A stretch of 64,000 nt of DNA from Saccopteryx bilineata (lineage: Eukaryota; Chordata; Mammalia; Chiroptera; Emballonuridae): contig NC_089492.1 in assembly GCF_036850765.1 (NCBI RefSeq), positions 182,296,106 to 182,360,105 on the forward strand, in the 5' to 3' direction. Each line of letters begins with the position of its first letter. The first letter of the stretch is position 1. Shown here in pieces: positions 12,121 through 24,535 of this stretch. The position numbers and the translations under genes are program-made. A model generated the notes under the pieces. The model made no database searches. It had not been told where the DNA came from and saw only the letters and a program-made list of their open reading frames with translations.

Positions 12121-12990
12121 ATGAATCAAGAGAAATCCCCAGAAAAGGACTTGTATGAGTCAGACAGAACCAAATTACCAGATGCAGAGTTTAAAATACT
12201 GATTGTTAGGATGCTCAAAGATCTTAGAACAACAATACAAGGTCATAACACACAACTAAATAAAGACATAGCAAGTATAAAAAAAGGACATTAAAATAAA
12301 AAAAAAGAATCAGTCAGAAATGACAAATACAATATCAAAAATGAAGACCACAATGGAAGGAGTTCAAAGCAAGATAGATGAAGCTGAGGATCAAATCAGC
12401 AAGTTAGAGGACAAGATAAATGAAGGCACAGAAGCAGAGCAGCAAAAAGAAAAGAGACTCAAAAAGTCTGAGGAAACTCTAAGAGAGCTCAGTAACTACA
12501 TGAAGAGGAATAACATCCACATCATAGGGGTTCCTGAAGAAGAAGAGAAAGAACAAGGGATAGAAACTTTATTCAATCAAATCATAGCTGAAAACTTCTC
12601 TAAATTGATGCAAGAAAAAGTCACACAAGTTCAAGAAGCACAGAGAATTCCATTAAAGAAAAACCAAAGAAATCTACACCAAGACACATCATAATTAAAA
12701 TATCAAAGCTAAGTGATAAAGAGAAAATATTAAAAGCTGCTGGAGGAAAAAAGGCTATCACTTATAAAGGAGCTTCCATAAGGATGACATCCAACTTCTC
12801 AACAGAAACATTTGAGGCCAGAAGGAAATGGCAAGAAATATTCAAAGTAATGCAGAACAAGAGCCTACAATCAAGACTATTTTATCCAGCAAGGCTATTG
12901 TTTATAATTGAAGGAGAAATAAAAAACTTCCCAGAAAAAAAAAACTTAAGGAATTCACTACAACCAAACCAATGCTACAGCAAATGTTAA
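12121..12990 (+). pseudogene. L1 ORF1 (RNA-binding chaperone), broken
   Basis: This encoded the ORF1 protein that coats L1 RNA as a trimer. The N-terminal part begins 'MNQEKSPEKDLYESD' in the frame open at 12001-12294. A shift near 12290 moves to the frame at 12320-12694, which has a heptad-rich coiled coil ('ISKLEDKINEGTEAEQ') and the RRM start ('NIHIIGVPEEEEKEQGIETL'). A second shift near 12660-12700 leads to the C-terminal domain at 12784-12990, which contains 'FSTETFEARRKWQEIFKVMQ' and ends at TAA 12988-12990. At least two frameshifts inactivate it. It lies 71 nt upstream of ORF2, the normal bicistronic order. Confidence 0.9.
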
Positions 12991-13061
12991 GGGGCCTGTT
13001 GTAAACAGATCAAAAGGGGGAAAGAATATAGCAAAACAAGAATACAGCTTTAAAGACTAAA

Positions 13062-16000
13062 ATGACAATAAAAAACTACATATCAATAATAACCTTAAAT
13101 GTAAATGAATTAAATGATCCAATCAAAAGACAGGGTAGCTGCATGAATAAGAAAACAGATCTGCACATTTGCTGTCTACAAGAGAAACACCTTTAAATAA
13201 AAGATGCACATACTTTGAAGGTAAAAGGATGGAAAAAAAAACATTTCAAGCAAATGGAAATGAGAAAAAAGCTGGGGTAACAATGCTTATATCAGACAAA
13301 ATGGACTTTAAAACAAAGGATATAGTAAGAGAGAAAGAAGGCCACTACATAATGATAAAGGGAGTAATCCAACAGGAAGATATAACTATTATAAATATCT
13401 ATGCACCTAATATAGGAGCACCTAAATATATAAAGCAGGCATTGATGGATATAAAGAGCGAGATCAATAGCGAATATTATAATAGTAGGAGATTTCAATA
13501 CCCCACTAACATCGCTAGATAGATCCTCAAGAAAGAAGATTAACAAAGAAACAGCAGACTTAAAGGACACACTAGATCAACTCGATTTAATAGATATCTT
13601 CAGAACTTTTCACCCTAAAGCAGCAGAATATACATTCTTTTCAAGTGCTCATGGTACATTCTCTAGGATAGACCACAGGTTAGGGTACAAAAGTGGTCTC
13701 AACAAATTTAAGAAGATTGAAATCATATCAAGCACTTTCTCTGATCACAACTGCATGAAACTAGAAATGAATCACAACAGAAAAGCTCAAAAAACTCTCA
13801 AACACCATGGAAACTAAATAGCAGGTTGTTAAATAACAAATGGATTAAGAATGAGGTCAAAGAAGAAATAAAAAAATTCCTAGAAACAAATGACATTGAG
13901 CATAAAACAACACAAAATTTATAAGACACAGCAAAAGCAGTACTGAGAGGGAAGTTCATAGCACTACAGGCACACTTCAAGAAACTAGAAAAAGCTCAAA
14001 TAAACAACTTAACACTGCATCTAAAAGAACTAAAAAAAGAAGAGCAAGGAAAGCCCAAATGTAGCAGAAGGAAGGAAATAATAAAGATCAGAGCAGAAAT
14101 AAATGACATAGAGTCTAAAGAAACAATACAGAGGATCAATGAAACTAGGAGCTGGTTCTTTGAAAAGGTAAACAAGATCAATGTACCTTTAACTAGACTC
14201 ACCAAGAAAAAAAGAGAAAGGACAAAAATAAATAAAATTAGAAATGAGAGTGGAGAAATAACAACTCACACAACAGAAATATAAAATATTGTAAGAAAAT
14301 ACTATGAAGAACTGTATGCCAAAAAGCTTGACAACCTAGATGAAATGGACAAATTTCTTGAAACATACAATCTTCCAAAAATCAATTTGGAAGAATCAGA
14401 AAACCTAAATAGACCAATTACACTAAATGAGATAGAAATAGTTGTCAAAAAACTCACAACAAAGAAAAGTTCTGGGCCTGATGGCTTCACAAAAGAATTC
14501 TACCAAATATTCAAAGAAGAACTAACTCCTATCCTCCTGAAGCTATTTCAAAAAATTCAAGAGGAAGGAAGACTTCCAAGCTCCTTTTATTAGGTGAGCA
14601 TAATTTTGATTCCAAAACCAGGCAAAGACAACACAAAGAAAGAAAATTATAGGCCAATATCCCTGATAAATATAGATGCTAAAGTCCTCAACAAACTATT
14701 AGCAAACCGGATCCAACGATATATGGAAAAAATCATACACCATGATCAAGTGGGATTTATTCTGGGGAGGCAAGGCTGGTACAATATTCATAAATCAATC
14801 AATGTGATTCATCACATAAACAAAAGGAAGGAAAAAACCACATGATAATTTCAATAGATGCAGAAAAAGCATTTGATAAAATCCAGCACCCATTCATGAT
14901 CAAAACTCTCAGCAACGTGGGAATACAGGGAACATACCTCAACATGATAAAGGCCATCTATGAGAAACCCACAGCCAACATCATACTCAATGGGCAAAAA
15001 TTAAAAGCAATCCCCTTAAGATCAGGAACAAGGCAGGGTTGCCCCCTTCACCACTCTTATTCAACATAGTCCTGGAAATCCTAACTACAGCAATCAGACA
15101 AGAAGAAGAAATAAAAGGCATTCAAGTTGGAAAAGAAGAAGTAAAACTATCATTATTTGCAGATGATATGATATTGTATACAGAAAACCCTGAAGTCTCA
15201 GTCAAAAAACTACTGGACCTGATAAATTAATTCAGCAAGTGGCAGGATATAGAATTAATACTCAGAAATCAGAGGCATTTTTATACAGCAAAAATGAACA
15301 GTCAAAAAGAGAAATTAAGGAAACAATCCCCTTCACTATAACTACCAAAAAAATAAAGTACCTAGGAGTAAATTTAACCAAGGAGACTAAATACTTGTAC
15401 TCAGAAAATTATAAAACATTGATAAAAGAAATCAAGGAAGATACAAACAAGTAGAAGCATATACTGTGCTCATGGTTAGGAAGAATAAACATCATTAAAA
15501 TGACTATATTAAACCCTGGCCAGTTGGCTCAGTGGTAGAGCGTCAGCCTGGCGTGCAGAAGTCCCGGGTTCGATTCCGGCCAAGGCACATAGGAGAAGCG
15601 CCCATCTGCTTCCCCACCCCTCCCCCTCTCCTTACTCTCTGTCTCTCTCTTCCCTTCCCGCAGCGAGGCTCCATTGGAGCAAAGATGGCCCGGGCGCTGG
15701 GAATGGCTCCTTGGCCTCTGCCCCAGGTGCTAGAATGGCTCTGGTCGCGGCAGAGCTTCGCCCCAGAGGGGCAGAGCATCGCCCCCTGGTGGGCAGAGCG
15801 TCGCCCCATGGTGGGCGTGCCGGGTGGATTCTGGTCGGGCGCATGCGGGAGTCTGTCTGTCTCTCGCCGTTTTCAGCTTAAGAAAAATACAAAAAAAATA
15901 AAAAAATAAATATAAAATGACTCTATTACCCAAAGCAATCTATAAATTCAATGCAGTTCCTATTAAAATACCAAAGACATACTTCAAAGATTTAGATCAC

Positions 16001-17298
16001 ATATTCCAACAATTTATATGGAACCAAAAAAGAACACAAATAGCCTCAGCAATCTTAAAAAAGATGAATAAAGTGGGAGGTATTGCACTTCCTGATATCA
16101 AGTTATACTGCAAGGCCATTGTCCTCAAAACAGCCTGGTACTGGCATAAGAACAGGCATATAGATCAATGGAACAGAACAGAGAACCTAGAAATAAATCC
16201 ACAGCTCTATGGACAACTGACATTTGACAAAGGAGGTAAGAACATACAATGGAGTAAAGATAGCCTCTTCAACAAACGATGCTGGGAAATTTGGACAGCT
16301 ACCTGCAAAAAAATGAAACTAGACCACCAACTTACACCACTCACAAAAATAAACTCAAAATGGATAAAAGACTTGAATGTAAGCCATGAAACCATAAGCA
16401 TCTTAGAAGAAAACATAGGCAGTAAGCTCTCGGACATCTCTCGGAGCAATATATTTGCTGATTTGTCACCACAGGCAAGTGAAATAAAAGACAGGATAAA
16501 CAAATGGGACTTTATCAAACTAAAAAGCTTCTGCACAGCTAAAGACAATAAAAACAGAATAAAAAGACAAACTACACAATGGGAGAACATATTTGACAAT
16601 ACATCTGATAAAGGGTTAATAATCAAAATTTATAAAGAACTTGTAAATCTCAACACCAGGAAGTCAAACAATCCAATCAAAAATGGGCAAAAGAAATGAA
16701 TAGACACTTCTCCAAAGAGGACATACAGATGGCCAATAGGCATATGAAAAAATACTCAACATCACTAATCATTAGAGAAATGCAAATTAAAACCATAATG
16801 AGATATCACCTGACACCAGTTAGAATGGCGCTCACCAACAAAAGAACACAGAATAAGTGCTGGCAAGGACGTGGAGAAAAGGGAACCCTCCTGCACTGCT
16901 GGTGGGAATGCAGACAGGTGCAGCCTCTGTGGAAAACGGTATGGAGATGCCTCAAAAATTTGAAAATCAAACTGCCTTTTGACCCAGCTATCCCACTTTT
17001 AGAAATATACCCCAAGAACACCATAGAAGTGCTCCAAAAGGGGAAATGCACCCCCATGTTTGTGGCAGCATTGTTCACAATAGCGAAGATCTGGAAACAA
17101 CCCAAGTGTCCATCAGAGGACGAGTGGATTAAAAAGCTTTGGTACATATATACTATGGAATACTACTCAGTCATACGAAATGATGACATCAGATCATTTA
17201 CAATAACATGGGTGGACCTTGATAACATTATACGAAGTGAAATAAATAAATCAGAAAAAACTAAGAACTATATGAATCCATACATAGATGGGACATAA
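13062..17298 (+). pseudogene. L1 ORF2 (endonuclease / reverse transcriptase), broken and interrupted by a SINE
   Basis: It starts at ATG 13062 with the endonuclease text and runs to TAA about 17296-17298. Pieces of endonuclease (13169-13522), reverse transcriptase (14345-15230, with '[17 protein letters not shown]' near 14845-14895 and 'LFADDMILY' near 15155-15180) and the C-terminal Cys region ('[18 protein letters not shown]', about 16859-16912) are all readable. The frame is cut by many stops, for example TAG at 14591-14593, and by indels. A 402-bp SINE at 15512-15913 splits the segment after the RT domain. Family assignment is certain; activity is excluded. Confidence 0.93.
15512..15913 (+). 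mobile_element. tRNA-derived SINE (long bat form) inserted in L1 ORF2
   Basis: The tRNA-like head starts at 15514 with 'CCCTGGCCAGTTGGCTCAG' (A box) and has the B box 'GGGTTCGATTCC' at about 15567-15578. A CT-rich middle, a GC-rich body and an A-rich tail follow. It is flanked by 15-nt duplications with one mismatch: 'aaaatgactatatta' at 15497-15511 and 'aaaatgactctatta' at 15914-15928. These match L1 ORF2 sequence, proving insertion after the L1 arrived. The long open frames across it are artefacts of GC-rich SINE sequence. Confidence 0.95.
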
Positions 17299-17544
17299 AA
17301 ATGAGACTCAGAGACACGGACAAGATTTTGATGGTAATGGGTGGGGGGAGAGGCGATGAAGGAGAGAGAGGCAGTGGGGGGAGGGGAGGGGCACAAAGAA
17401 AACCAGATAGAAAGTGGCGGAAGACAATTTGATTTTGAGTGAGGGATATGCAGCATAATCAAATGTCAAAATAATGTGGAGATGTTTTCTCTCAACATAT
17501 GTACCCTAATTTATCAATGTCATTGCATTAAAATTAAAAAGAAA

Positions 17545-18791
17545 AATGGAGAGAAAAAAGAACAACAAGTAAAGCCTAGAGTTAGTAGAGGGAAAGAAAT
17601 AATAAAAATCAGAGCAGAAATAAATGACATAGAGTTTAAAGAAACAATACAGAGGATCAATGAAACCAGGAGTTGGTTCTTTGAAAAGGTAAACAAGATT
17701 GATGAACCTTTAACCAGACTCACCAAGAAAAAAAGAAAGAGGACTAAAATAAATAAAATTAAAAATGAGAGTTGAGAAATAACAACTGACAAAATGGAAA
17801 TACAAAGGATTGTAAGAAAATACTATGAAGAAATGTATGTCAAAAAATTAGACAACCTAGATGAAATGGACAAATTTCTTGAAACATATAACCTTTTAAA
17901 AATAATCTCGAAGAATCAAAAAACCTAAACAGACCAACTGTACTCAAAACAGGTTGGTACTAGCATAAGAACAGATATATAGATCAATGGAGCAGAACAG
18001 AGAACCCAGAAATAAACCCACACCTTTATGGACAACTGATATTTGACAAAGGAGGTAAGAGCATACAATGGAGTAAAGACAGCCTCTTCAACAAATGGTG
18101 TTGGAAAAATTGGACAGCTACCTGCAAAAAAATGAAACTAGACCACCAACTTACACCATTCACAAAAATAAACTCAAAATGGATAAAAGACTTAAATGTA
18201 AGCCATGAAACCATAAGCATCTTAGAAGAAAACATAGGCACTAAGCTCTCTGATATCTCTCGCAGCAATATATTTGCTGATTTATCTCCACGGGCAAGGG
18301 AAATAAAAGACAGGATAAACAAATGAGACTATATCAAACTAAAAAGCTTTTGCACAGCTAAAGACTATAAGAACAGAATAAAAAGACAAACTACACAAAG
18401 GGAGAGCATATTCAATAATACATCTGATAAGGGTTTAATAACCAAAATTTATAAAGAATTTGTAAAACTCAACACCAGGAAGATAAGTAATCCAATCCAA
18501 AAATAGGCAAAAGAAATGAATAGACACTTCTCCAAAGAGGGCACACAGATGGCCAATAGGCATATGAAAAAATACTCAACATCACTAATCATTAGAGAAA
18601 TGCAAATTAAAACCACAATGAGATATCACCTGACACCAGTCAGAATGGCGCTCATCAACAAAACAACACAGAATAAATGCTGGCAAGGATGTGGAGAAAA
18701 GGGAACCCTCCTGCACTGCTGGTGGGAATGCAGACTGGTGCAGCCACTGTGGAAAACAGTATGGAGATTCCTCAAAAAATTAAAAATTTAA
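17545..18791 (+). pseudogene. L1 ORF2 remnant, internally deleted
   Basis: Fragments of ORF2 protein are readable at 17548-17775 (region before the fingers domain), 18132-18326 and 18516-18791 (C-terminal region with '[18 protein letters not shown]', about 18680-18735). The palm motifs, including FADD, are absent through deletion. In-frame stops lie near 17775, 18326 and 18505. It is non-functional. Confidence 0.85.
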
Positions 18792-18964
18792 CTACCTTTT
18801 GACCCAACTATCCCACTTTTAGAAATATACCCCAAGAACACCATAGAACTGTTTCAAAAGGAGAAATGCACCCCCATGTTTATGGCAGCATTGTTCACAA
18901 TAGTGAAGATCTGGAAAGAGCCCAAGTGTCTGCCAGTGGATGAGTGTATTAAAAAGCAGTGGTG

Positions 18965-18966
<2 letters not shown>

Positions 18967-19002
<36 letters not shown>
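18967..19002. repeat. (CA)n microsatellite
   Basis: About 18 CA units lie inside the L1 3' region, at the place where related copies read a TATATATAC-like stretch. It probably grew from that seed. Confidence 0.95.
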
Positions 19003-19004
<2 letters not shown>

Positions 19005-19461
19005 GGCATACTATGGGGCCACGAAAAAGAAAGAAATCTTACCTTTGCGACAACATGGATGGACCTGGAAACTATTATGTTAAGTGAAATAAGCCAAGCA
19101 GAAAAAGAAAGATATCATATGACCTCACTCATTTGAGGAATCCAATGAACAATCAGAACTGAGGAACGGAATTGAGATAGAGGGATCAAAGGGACCAGAG
19201 GAAAAGAGGACAGAGGAAAAGAGATGATAGGATGGGATCAACCTGAAGGGAAGGGGGGAGGGTGCTATTGGGAGGGGAGCTAGGGAGATGTTGAGGGGAA
19301 TACGGGGAAGAGAAGTGATGCATTCGAGGCAACACTAGAATCTATGTAAACACAATAAATTAAAATCAATAAAAAAGGGGGGTACCAAAAAACTCAGTAG
19401 CAGTGAGAGGAACAGTGGTTTACCTATATCTACAAAAAAAAAAGTAAGCAAATAAAAAATA

Positions 19462-19705
19462 CAGTGGTACCTTGAGATACGAATTTAATTTGTTCTGTAA
19501 CCGAGCTCATAAGTCATTCAATTCGTATATCAAACTGCTGATTCTGGACCCATGCACCAACGCACCAACTAGCGGCAGCTTCCTGAATCAGTACTCATAT
19601 CTCAGAATTTCACTTGGATCTCAAACAAAAATACAGACTGAGTCGCAGCTCGTATCTTAATTTTATTTTTGTATGTTGGTCTATTCGTATCTCAATATAC
19701 CACTG
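19462..19705. mobile_element. Tc1/mariner-superfamily mini-transposon (MITE), about 244 bp
   Basis: The left end 'cagtggtaccttgagatac' and the right end (complement 'cagtggtatattgagatac') form inverted repeats of roughly 25 bp with a few mismatches. TA dinucleotides flank both sides (19460-19461 and 19706-19707), the duplication used by Tc1/mariner and pogo/Tigger elements. There is no transposase frame. Family naming is by end structure only. Confidence 0.82.
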
Positions 19706-19707
19706 TA

Positions 19708-21255
19708 TTTAGTGTTTGAAGTAAAAAAAAAACAACCTATAGAATAAAAGGGTTATTTGTGATTGGTGAAAGACTTTCACTTGATTAACCTGAAGACATT
19801 GGCCTAATTAGAAAGTCAAAGCCAAGATTTTAGAAAGGTACATTTGCAAGTTGTTAATTATGAAAACAACCTGACTCGACAATAAAACTTCCACTTTCTA
19901 GCTTGCCAGATGCCCTAAAACTCTTGAATGACTTGGTGTCAGGTGTCACATTCACTTTCTGAAAGAAGGAAATGAACAGCTGAGACTGTCTCCTGGGGAC
20001 AGACCCTGACGAATTCTCCTGTTGTCTGCACCTTTCTCAGCACCAGCAAAGTCATTAGCTGGAAAACCAGCTTGAGCTGGTCTTGCAAGGTCTTGCAAAT
20101 TCCAAGGATGTAGCTAGCAGGAGTGGATATTAATAATTTGCAATGCCTGGTGTGACTCAGGTCTCTACAGACCAGCTGTTTAATTTGCAGCCATGCCCCT
20201 TTTCTCTGCTCGCCCTGGTCCTACCTGTCCCTTCCGGGATCTCACACGCTTCTTCGGGGCTGTTAGACACGCCTCTGTCTTCATGCCTTTAGAAGTAGGA
20301 GACACCCAGGGGCAGCACAGGCCCCTTTGAGTGTAAGTTGTTGAATCAGCCTGCTCTGACTGATATTCTGTCACAAGTCGTTGTTGAGAGCAGCTATGCC
20401 CAAAAATAACTCAGGCTGTGAAAATGACAACTTCTACAGATTTACTTGGGGAAGTCATCAGAAAGCATTGCCAGGCTCTTCCACTCTGGCATGTGGACAG
20501 GGCTTAAGAGACATTTTGTACATTGCTAAATTTGGAGAATCTGGCTAATTATAGCAATTTTTCTATGGGTTTTCAAAAATTGACATTTTAGAGAGTGACC
20601 TGAGCAATTATTTCACTTGCTATTAATGTGAGAGGAAAAGAGAGATCTTAGGTTAAAGATAGAGCAGAAATCATAATGGTGAACAGAAGAATTATAATAG
20701 TACAAAATGCTTTTCTTAAAAATGTAAGCTACTAAAATAAGGAAGAAAAATTGTTTAAGTTACTAAAATAAGGAAGAATGCTGGTTATTTAAAGGCTAAT
20801 TAAAACTTGACTCCCTTCAAATGAGATGTCATTCCTAGTACATGGCATCCTCCTTTTGGACCTTTTCTCTCTCGCTCTCTCAATAAGGGTCCGCCACTCA
20901 CCCCGTATTGCTCCTTTCCCCACACTCCTCAAATAGCTGAAGCCTTTCCTGCTCAACCCAGGCCTCCTACCCTACACCTCTTCTCACCTCCTTGCTGAAT
21001 TCTATTCCACTAGAAAAATCCTTTCTAATACACATCACTCCAGACAGTTGGTTTTTTTCAGTTCTGCCTCACATTTCGGTTCTGCAAAGATTCGTGGACC
21101 AGAGGAGCAGAGCCATCCTTCTGGACAGATGGAAAAGGGATGAGGCTATGAATTATTATGGATTGATTTTTTTTTCCTGTCACACATTAAAAGGCCTAGG
21201 ACAATGCCTGGTCCCTAGTAAAGGAAATGCTCCATTTAAAAAGTCATTAATATCT
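19708..21255. other. Unique DNA, no feature recognised
   Basis: There is no convincing open frame, RNA gene or repeat with definable ends. Short antisense frames (for example 20180-20374) look random. Confidence 0.35.
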
Positions 21256-21712
21256 AGCTGAGAGATACATAGAATCAATCTGTAGTATCACCAGGTTGGC
21301 CATCAATGTTAGATTCAGGGAGTGCTGATATGCTGGGGCTGCCAAGAGTGTAACTATTGAAGGAACAAGGAGTGCTGATAGGGCCCCTGTGAGGCCGAGA
21401 ACAAAGAGTTCAGATGAGTCAGAGACCCTTATCAGAAGTTTATGTTTGAAATTCTCCACTGAGCTATAGCCCCTTCCCCCGTTGCTGTGCATGACCTCCC
21501 TAGCCAATAGCTAACAGCCACATTTGCTTCTGTATAATGCTTGCTCAGCCTAGATAGCCACCCTATAAAAAGGAGCCATTTTAGAAGCTCGGGGCTGCAG
21601 TGCTCCCTTGCGTGGGTTGCCTGCAGTCCCTGCGCAAGTTTGCAATAAAACTTATAAAATTTACTTTGGGTCTGCTGTGGTCTATCTCCTGGGATGTAAC
21701 AATCAACATCAT
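21256..21712 (+). mobile_element. Probable solo retroviral LTR
   Basis: The 3' half has the layout of an LTR promoter and terminator: a TATA box 'CTATAAAAAG' at 21563-21572, a GC-rich R-like stretch, then the polyadenylation signal AATAAA at 21644-21649. A GT-rich stretch follows and the element ends near 'GATGTAACA' (about 21695-21703). No adjoining viral genes are seen, so a solo LTR from LTR-LTR recombination is likely. Exact ends and the target duplication were not resolved. Confidence 0.6.
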
Positions 21713-21829
21713 CATTACTGAAATCTTTTCCACTGACACAGATCTTCAGTGGTCTGGTCTCCCTCTTTCCTTCTCTCCCACCTCCCTTACTCACTCCTTC
21801 CCTCTTTTTTATCTTCTTGTCACTATTTA

Positions 21830-22195
21830 ACCTGTTCAGACCGCTATAAATAACTACCCCAGACTGGGTAGCTTTTACCAATAGAATTTTACTGCTCACA
21901 GTCTGGAGAATGGGAAGTCCAACATCAAGGTACCAGCAGATTCCCCGTCTGTGAGAGCCTGCTTCCTGGTTCACAGACAGCTGTCTTTTCACTGTGTCCT
22001 ACATGATGGATAGAGTAAGGGAGCTCTCTGAAGTCTCTTTCATAAAGGCACTAATGCCATTCATAAAGGCTCCACCCTCAGGACCTAACCACCTTCCAAA
22101 GGCCCCATCTCTTAATATCAACACATTGGGGTTAGGGTTTCAATATATAAATTCAGGAGGAACACAAGAAGTCTGCAAGGACATTCAAGGATAAA
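21830..22195 (+). repeat. Ancestral mammalian interspersed repeat (family not assigned)
   Basis: The text running from 'CCCCAGACTGGGTAGCTTTTA' (quoted here in part) through 'CTCCACCCTCAGGACCTAA' to 'AATTCAGGAGGAACACAAG' follows a repeat seen widely in placental genomes, with many substitutions. I recognise the pattern from memory but cannot fix its family name. The open frames over it are not genes. Confidence 0.6.
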
Positions 22196-24354
22196 GATGT
22201 TGAACGAGGGTAGGGTTTCCAAACAGTGTGATTTGTCTGATTGTTTTTTTAAATAGTCATAACTTAGGCTTCTTCAAATGTGAGGAAGGAAAAGAGTGCT
22301 TGATATTGTCTGCATACATAGGGGACTGTGTGTCCCAGAGACATGCTAATTCCTCACTTCTTACAATAGTCATGTGAGCATGTATGCAGTTATAGTGGAG
22401 TTGCATGATGCATGCATTTGACTTAGTCAGTCTAGACAAATTCAACTGTGTATACTTCACAGGAGAAAGAGAGAGAATAAATTTAATATAATCAGTACAA
22501 ATGATTTTGCTCCCAACTCCGCTCAGTAAACCTCGGTCCCAGAGTGCACAGGAGCTGTGAGCTCCCTCAGACTCTCTGTTCCTGTGGTGCCCCTATCGTG
22601 TCAACATCACACAGCCCCCAAAATGATTTTGCTAATGCCATTTACAAGACAATTTTTGTTTTCATCCAAAATGACCCATACATTGAGGCCAAGAATTTCA
22701 TCTGTTTAACTGTCATCTGTAGAAAAATCTGGCTGTGTTAGACTCACTGAGAGATAATTTGGGAGAGAAACTTTGCAGGCATTTGAAGCATTGTCAAGAC
22801 TAAGTTTTGATATGTTCTGCCACATATGTTTATTTTTGTCTCATATGTAAGACTCTGTTGTCATTTTACAGATGGGAAAATTGAGGCTAGGATAAGTTAA
22901 GTAACTTGCCTCAGGCCAGGCTCCTGGGGCCGAGATGAGAGCTGAGCCAACTCAGTCTTGTTTCCATAGTATGTGCTCTTTGGACTCTGCCTGAATCCAG
23001 CTCAGTGCTTCCCTTGAATCTCAGTTTCAAATGGTCATCTGTGTCTTTGTCATCTCCTGGCTGTCTGCATCATCTTTCTTTTCCCTTGTCTCTAAAGCCT
23101 TAGTTTGGAACTATTTGACAATCACCAGGGGCCAGGGTGGATGTTCAGGCAGCCCACATGGGTACTGTCATACTAGTTCTTTTGGACTGTCACTTATTCT
23201 ATGACCACAACACCATTCCAACTGGCCAGACATCCATCCTGGTACTATAACTTACTGACTGTTATGTGTTTAGAATATTACTCTGGCCACACCTCTGGCC
23301 ACCCCACTCACAATTCTTTAGACTACCAATGTAATATCCTAAGTAATTTTACAAAGTTTTTGCCACATAAGTCATTGGCAGACACTGACATCTTTATTTT
23401 CCAGAGCTAAGAACTGAGGTCCAAAGAGCATGCTCACCCGAGGCCAGAGGACGTAATATCAGGACCTGCATGGTCCTGAGTGCACCATCTCATGCTGGCT
23501 TTTACGCACAGCCCAGGAGTGCCCACAGCCAGCTGCCTCGGCCTTTGCTGAGAATTTAGGGTGACGATCAATGCAACCTTCTTCATGAGAATGACCAGTT
23601 GCAGGTGAGCCTTGTGAGAACAAATGAGAATTTTCTTGTCTTCATTCAGAAATATGGCATAGTCATAGGGTCTTGTTGGGGTCCTGAGTCACCAGTGGTA
23701 TCAGGACCCCTTTGGGGGCTGTTTGTTTGCCTTTTTCTGATCCATCCTACTGCGCTTAATAATTACACTGGCCTGTGAGTGGCCCAAACCCTTCCCTTGC
23801 AGGAGGACTTCCCAGAGAGGAGCGAGGTCTCCAGCCATTATGTCCAATATCACCCTGTAGGATATTAAAGCTGACTCAAGATTGTGTTGAAAAATATTTT
23901 CCTTTCCAGTATGATAATAAGAACAAGATCATATCAGTGAATGTGCGTGGCGTGCTCCATGGCAGAATTTTTCTGCAGCTGAGTCTTTTAATGAGCTGCT
24001 CTGTATGAGGACGACATCTGCACACACTATCTGTGTAATAGTCAAAGTTTAAAGACCTTTATTTTCCCCTGCTTTCACCCTCTTCTAAGCTCAGCTTTAA
24101 TTCTTTTAAACAGTAACATTAATTGGCTGTTAAGTAAAACAGGAGAGAACACAATAGATTTATGATATTTTGAGAAACTCAACCAGTTCACAAGCATTCA
24201 GAGAAACCAGCCTGGTTTTATGAGGTAATTATGATTTAGTGCTTTCTCTCGCCCTGTTGAGCCTGTGGCCTCTAAAATGGATCTGGGATGAATGTCAAAG
24301 TCAGGATTTATAGACAAACCTTTTCAGCATATAATACGCAAGAGAAGTTTATTG
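22196..24354. other. Mostly unique DNA with a MIR relic
   Basis: At 22855-22960 the plus strand reads like the complement of a MIR 3' core (TTACAGATGGGAAAATTGAGG then AAGTAACTTGCC). A second, weaker MIR-like trace is at 23395-23460. Nothing else is recognised. Confidence 0.45.
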
Positions 24355-24357
24355 TTT

Positions 24358-24428
<71 letters not shown>

Positions 24429-24445
24429 CTTTCTTTCTTTCTTTC

Positions 24446-24535
<90 letters not shown>

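Larger units (their letters stand above)
10460..17540 (+). mobile_element. Near full-length LINE-1 (5' UTR, ORF1, ORF2, 3' UTR) with nested insertions
   Basis: The order is complete: 5' UTR about 10460-12120 (holding a hAT mini-element at 10561-10891), ORF1 12121-12990, ORF2 13062-17298 (holding a SINE at 15512-15913) and a G-rich 3' UTR ending in an A-rich stretch near 17540. The 5' end aligns with the L1 at 31701, so the start is not truncated. Without the two insertions it would be about 6.3 kb, normal for a mammalian L1. Both ORFs carry stops and frameshifts, so it is dead. Another L1 fragment abuts its tail, and I could not find a matching pair of target duplications. Confidence 0.93.
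17541..19380 (+). mobile_element. LINE-1 fragment with a large internal ORF2 deletion and a divergent 3' end
   Basis: It begins inside ORF2 (equivalent to about position 200 of the L1 at the window start). Near 17938 it jumps to sequence equivalent to about 1868, dropping about 1.3 kb including the reverse transcriptase core. The C-terminal half follows (18132-18791), then the 3' region. From about 18960 it departs from its neighbours: a CA repeat and 3' UTR text of another L1 subfamily run to an A-rich end near 19375. It is either one rearranged copy or two abutting copies. Confidence 0.8.

Noticed and set aside
15514..15590. tRNA gene-like sequence with A and B boxes
   Set aside because: It is the head of a SINE with an attached body, an A-rich tail and target duplications. 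The same applies at 28025, 48723 and 61338.
18967..19002. Regular repeats that might suggest a CRISPR-like array or satellite
   Set aside because: This and the other tandem tracts (48995, 55168, 63271) are dinucleotide microsatellites without spacers. No array of spaced direct repeats exists in the window.
23900..23945. Splice-acceptor-like 'TTTTCCTTTCCAG' followed by a possible small exon
   Set aside because: One acceptor-like motif in an AT-rich region is expected by chance. The open frame (23775-24008) has no protein resemblance and no matching donor with conserved context.
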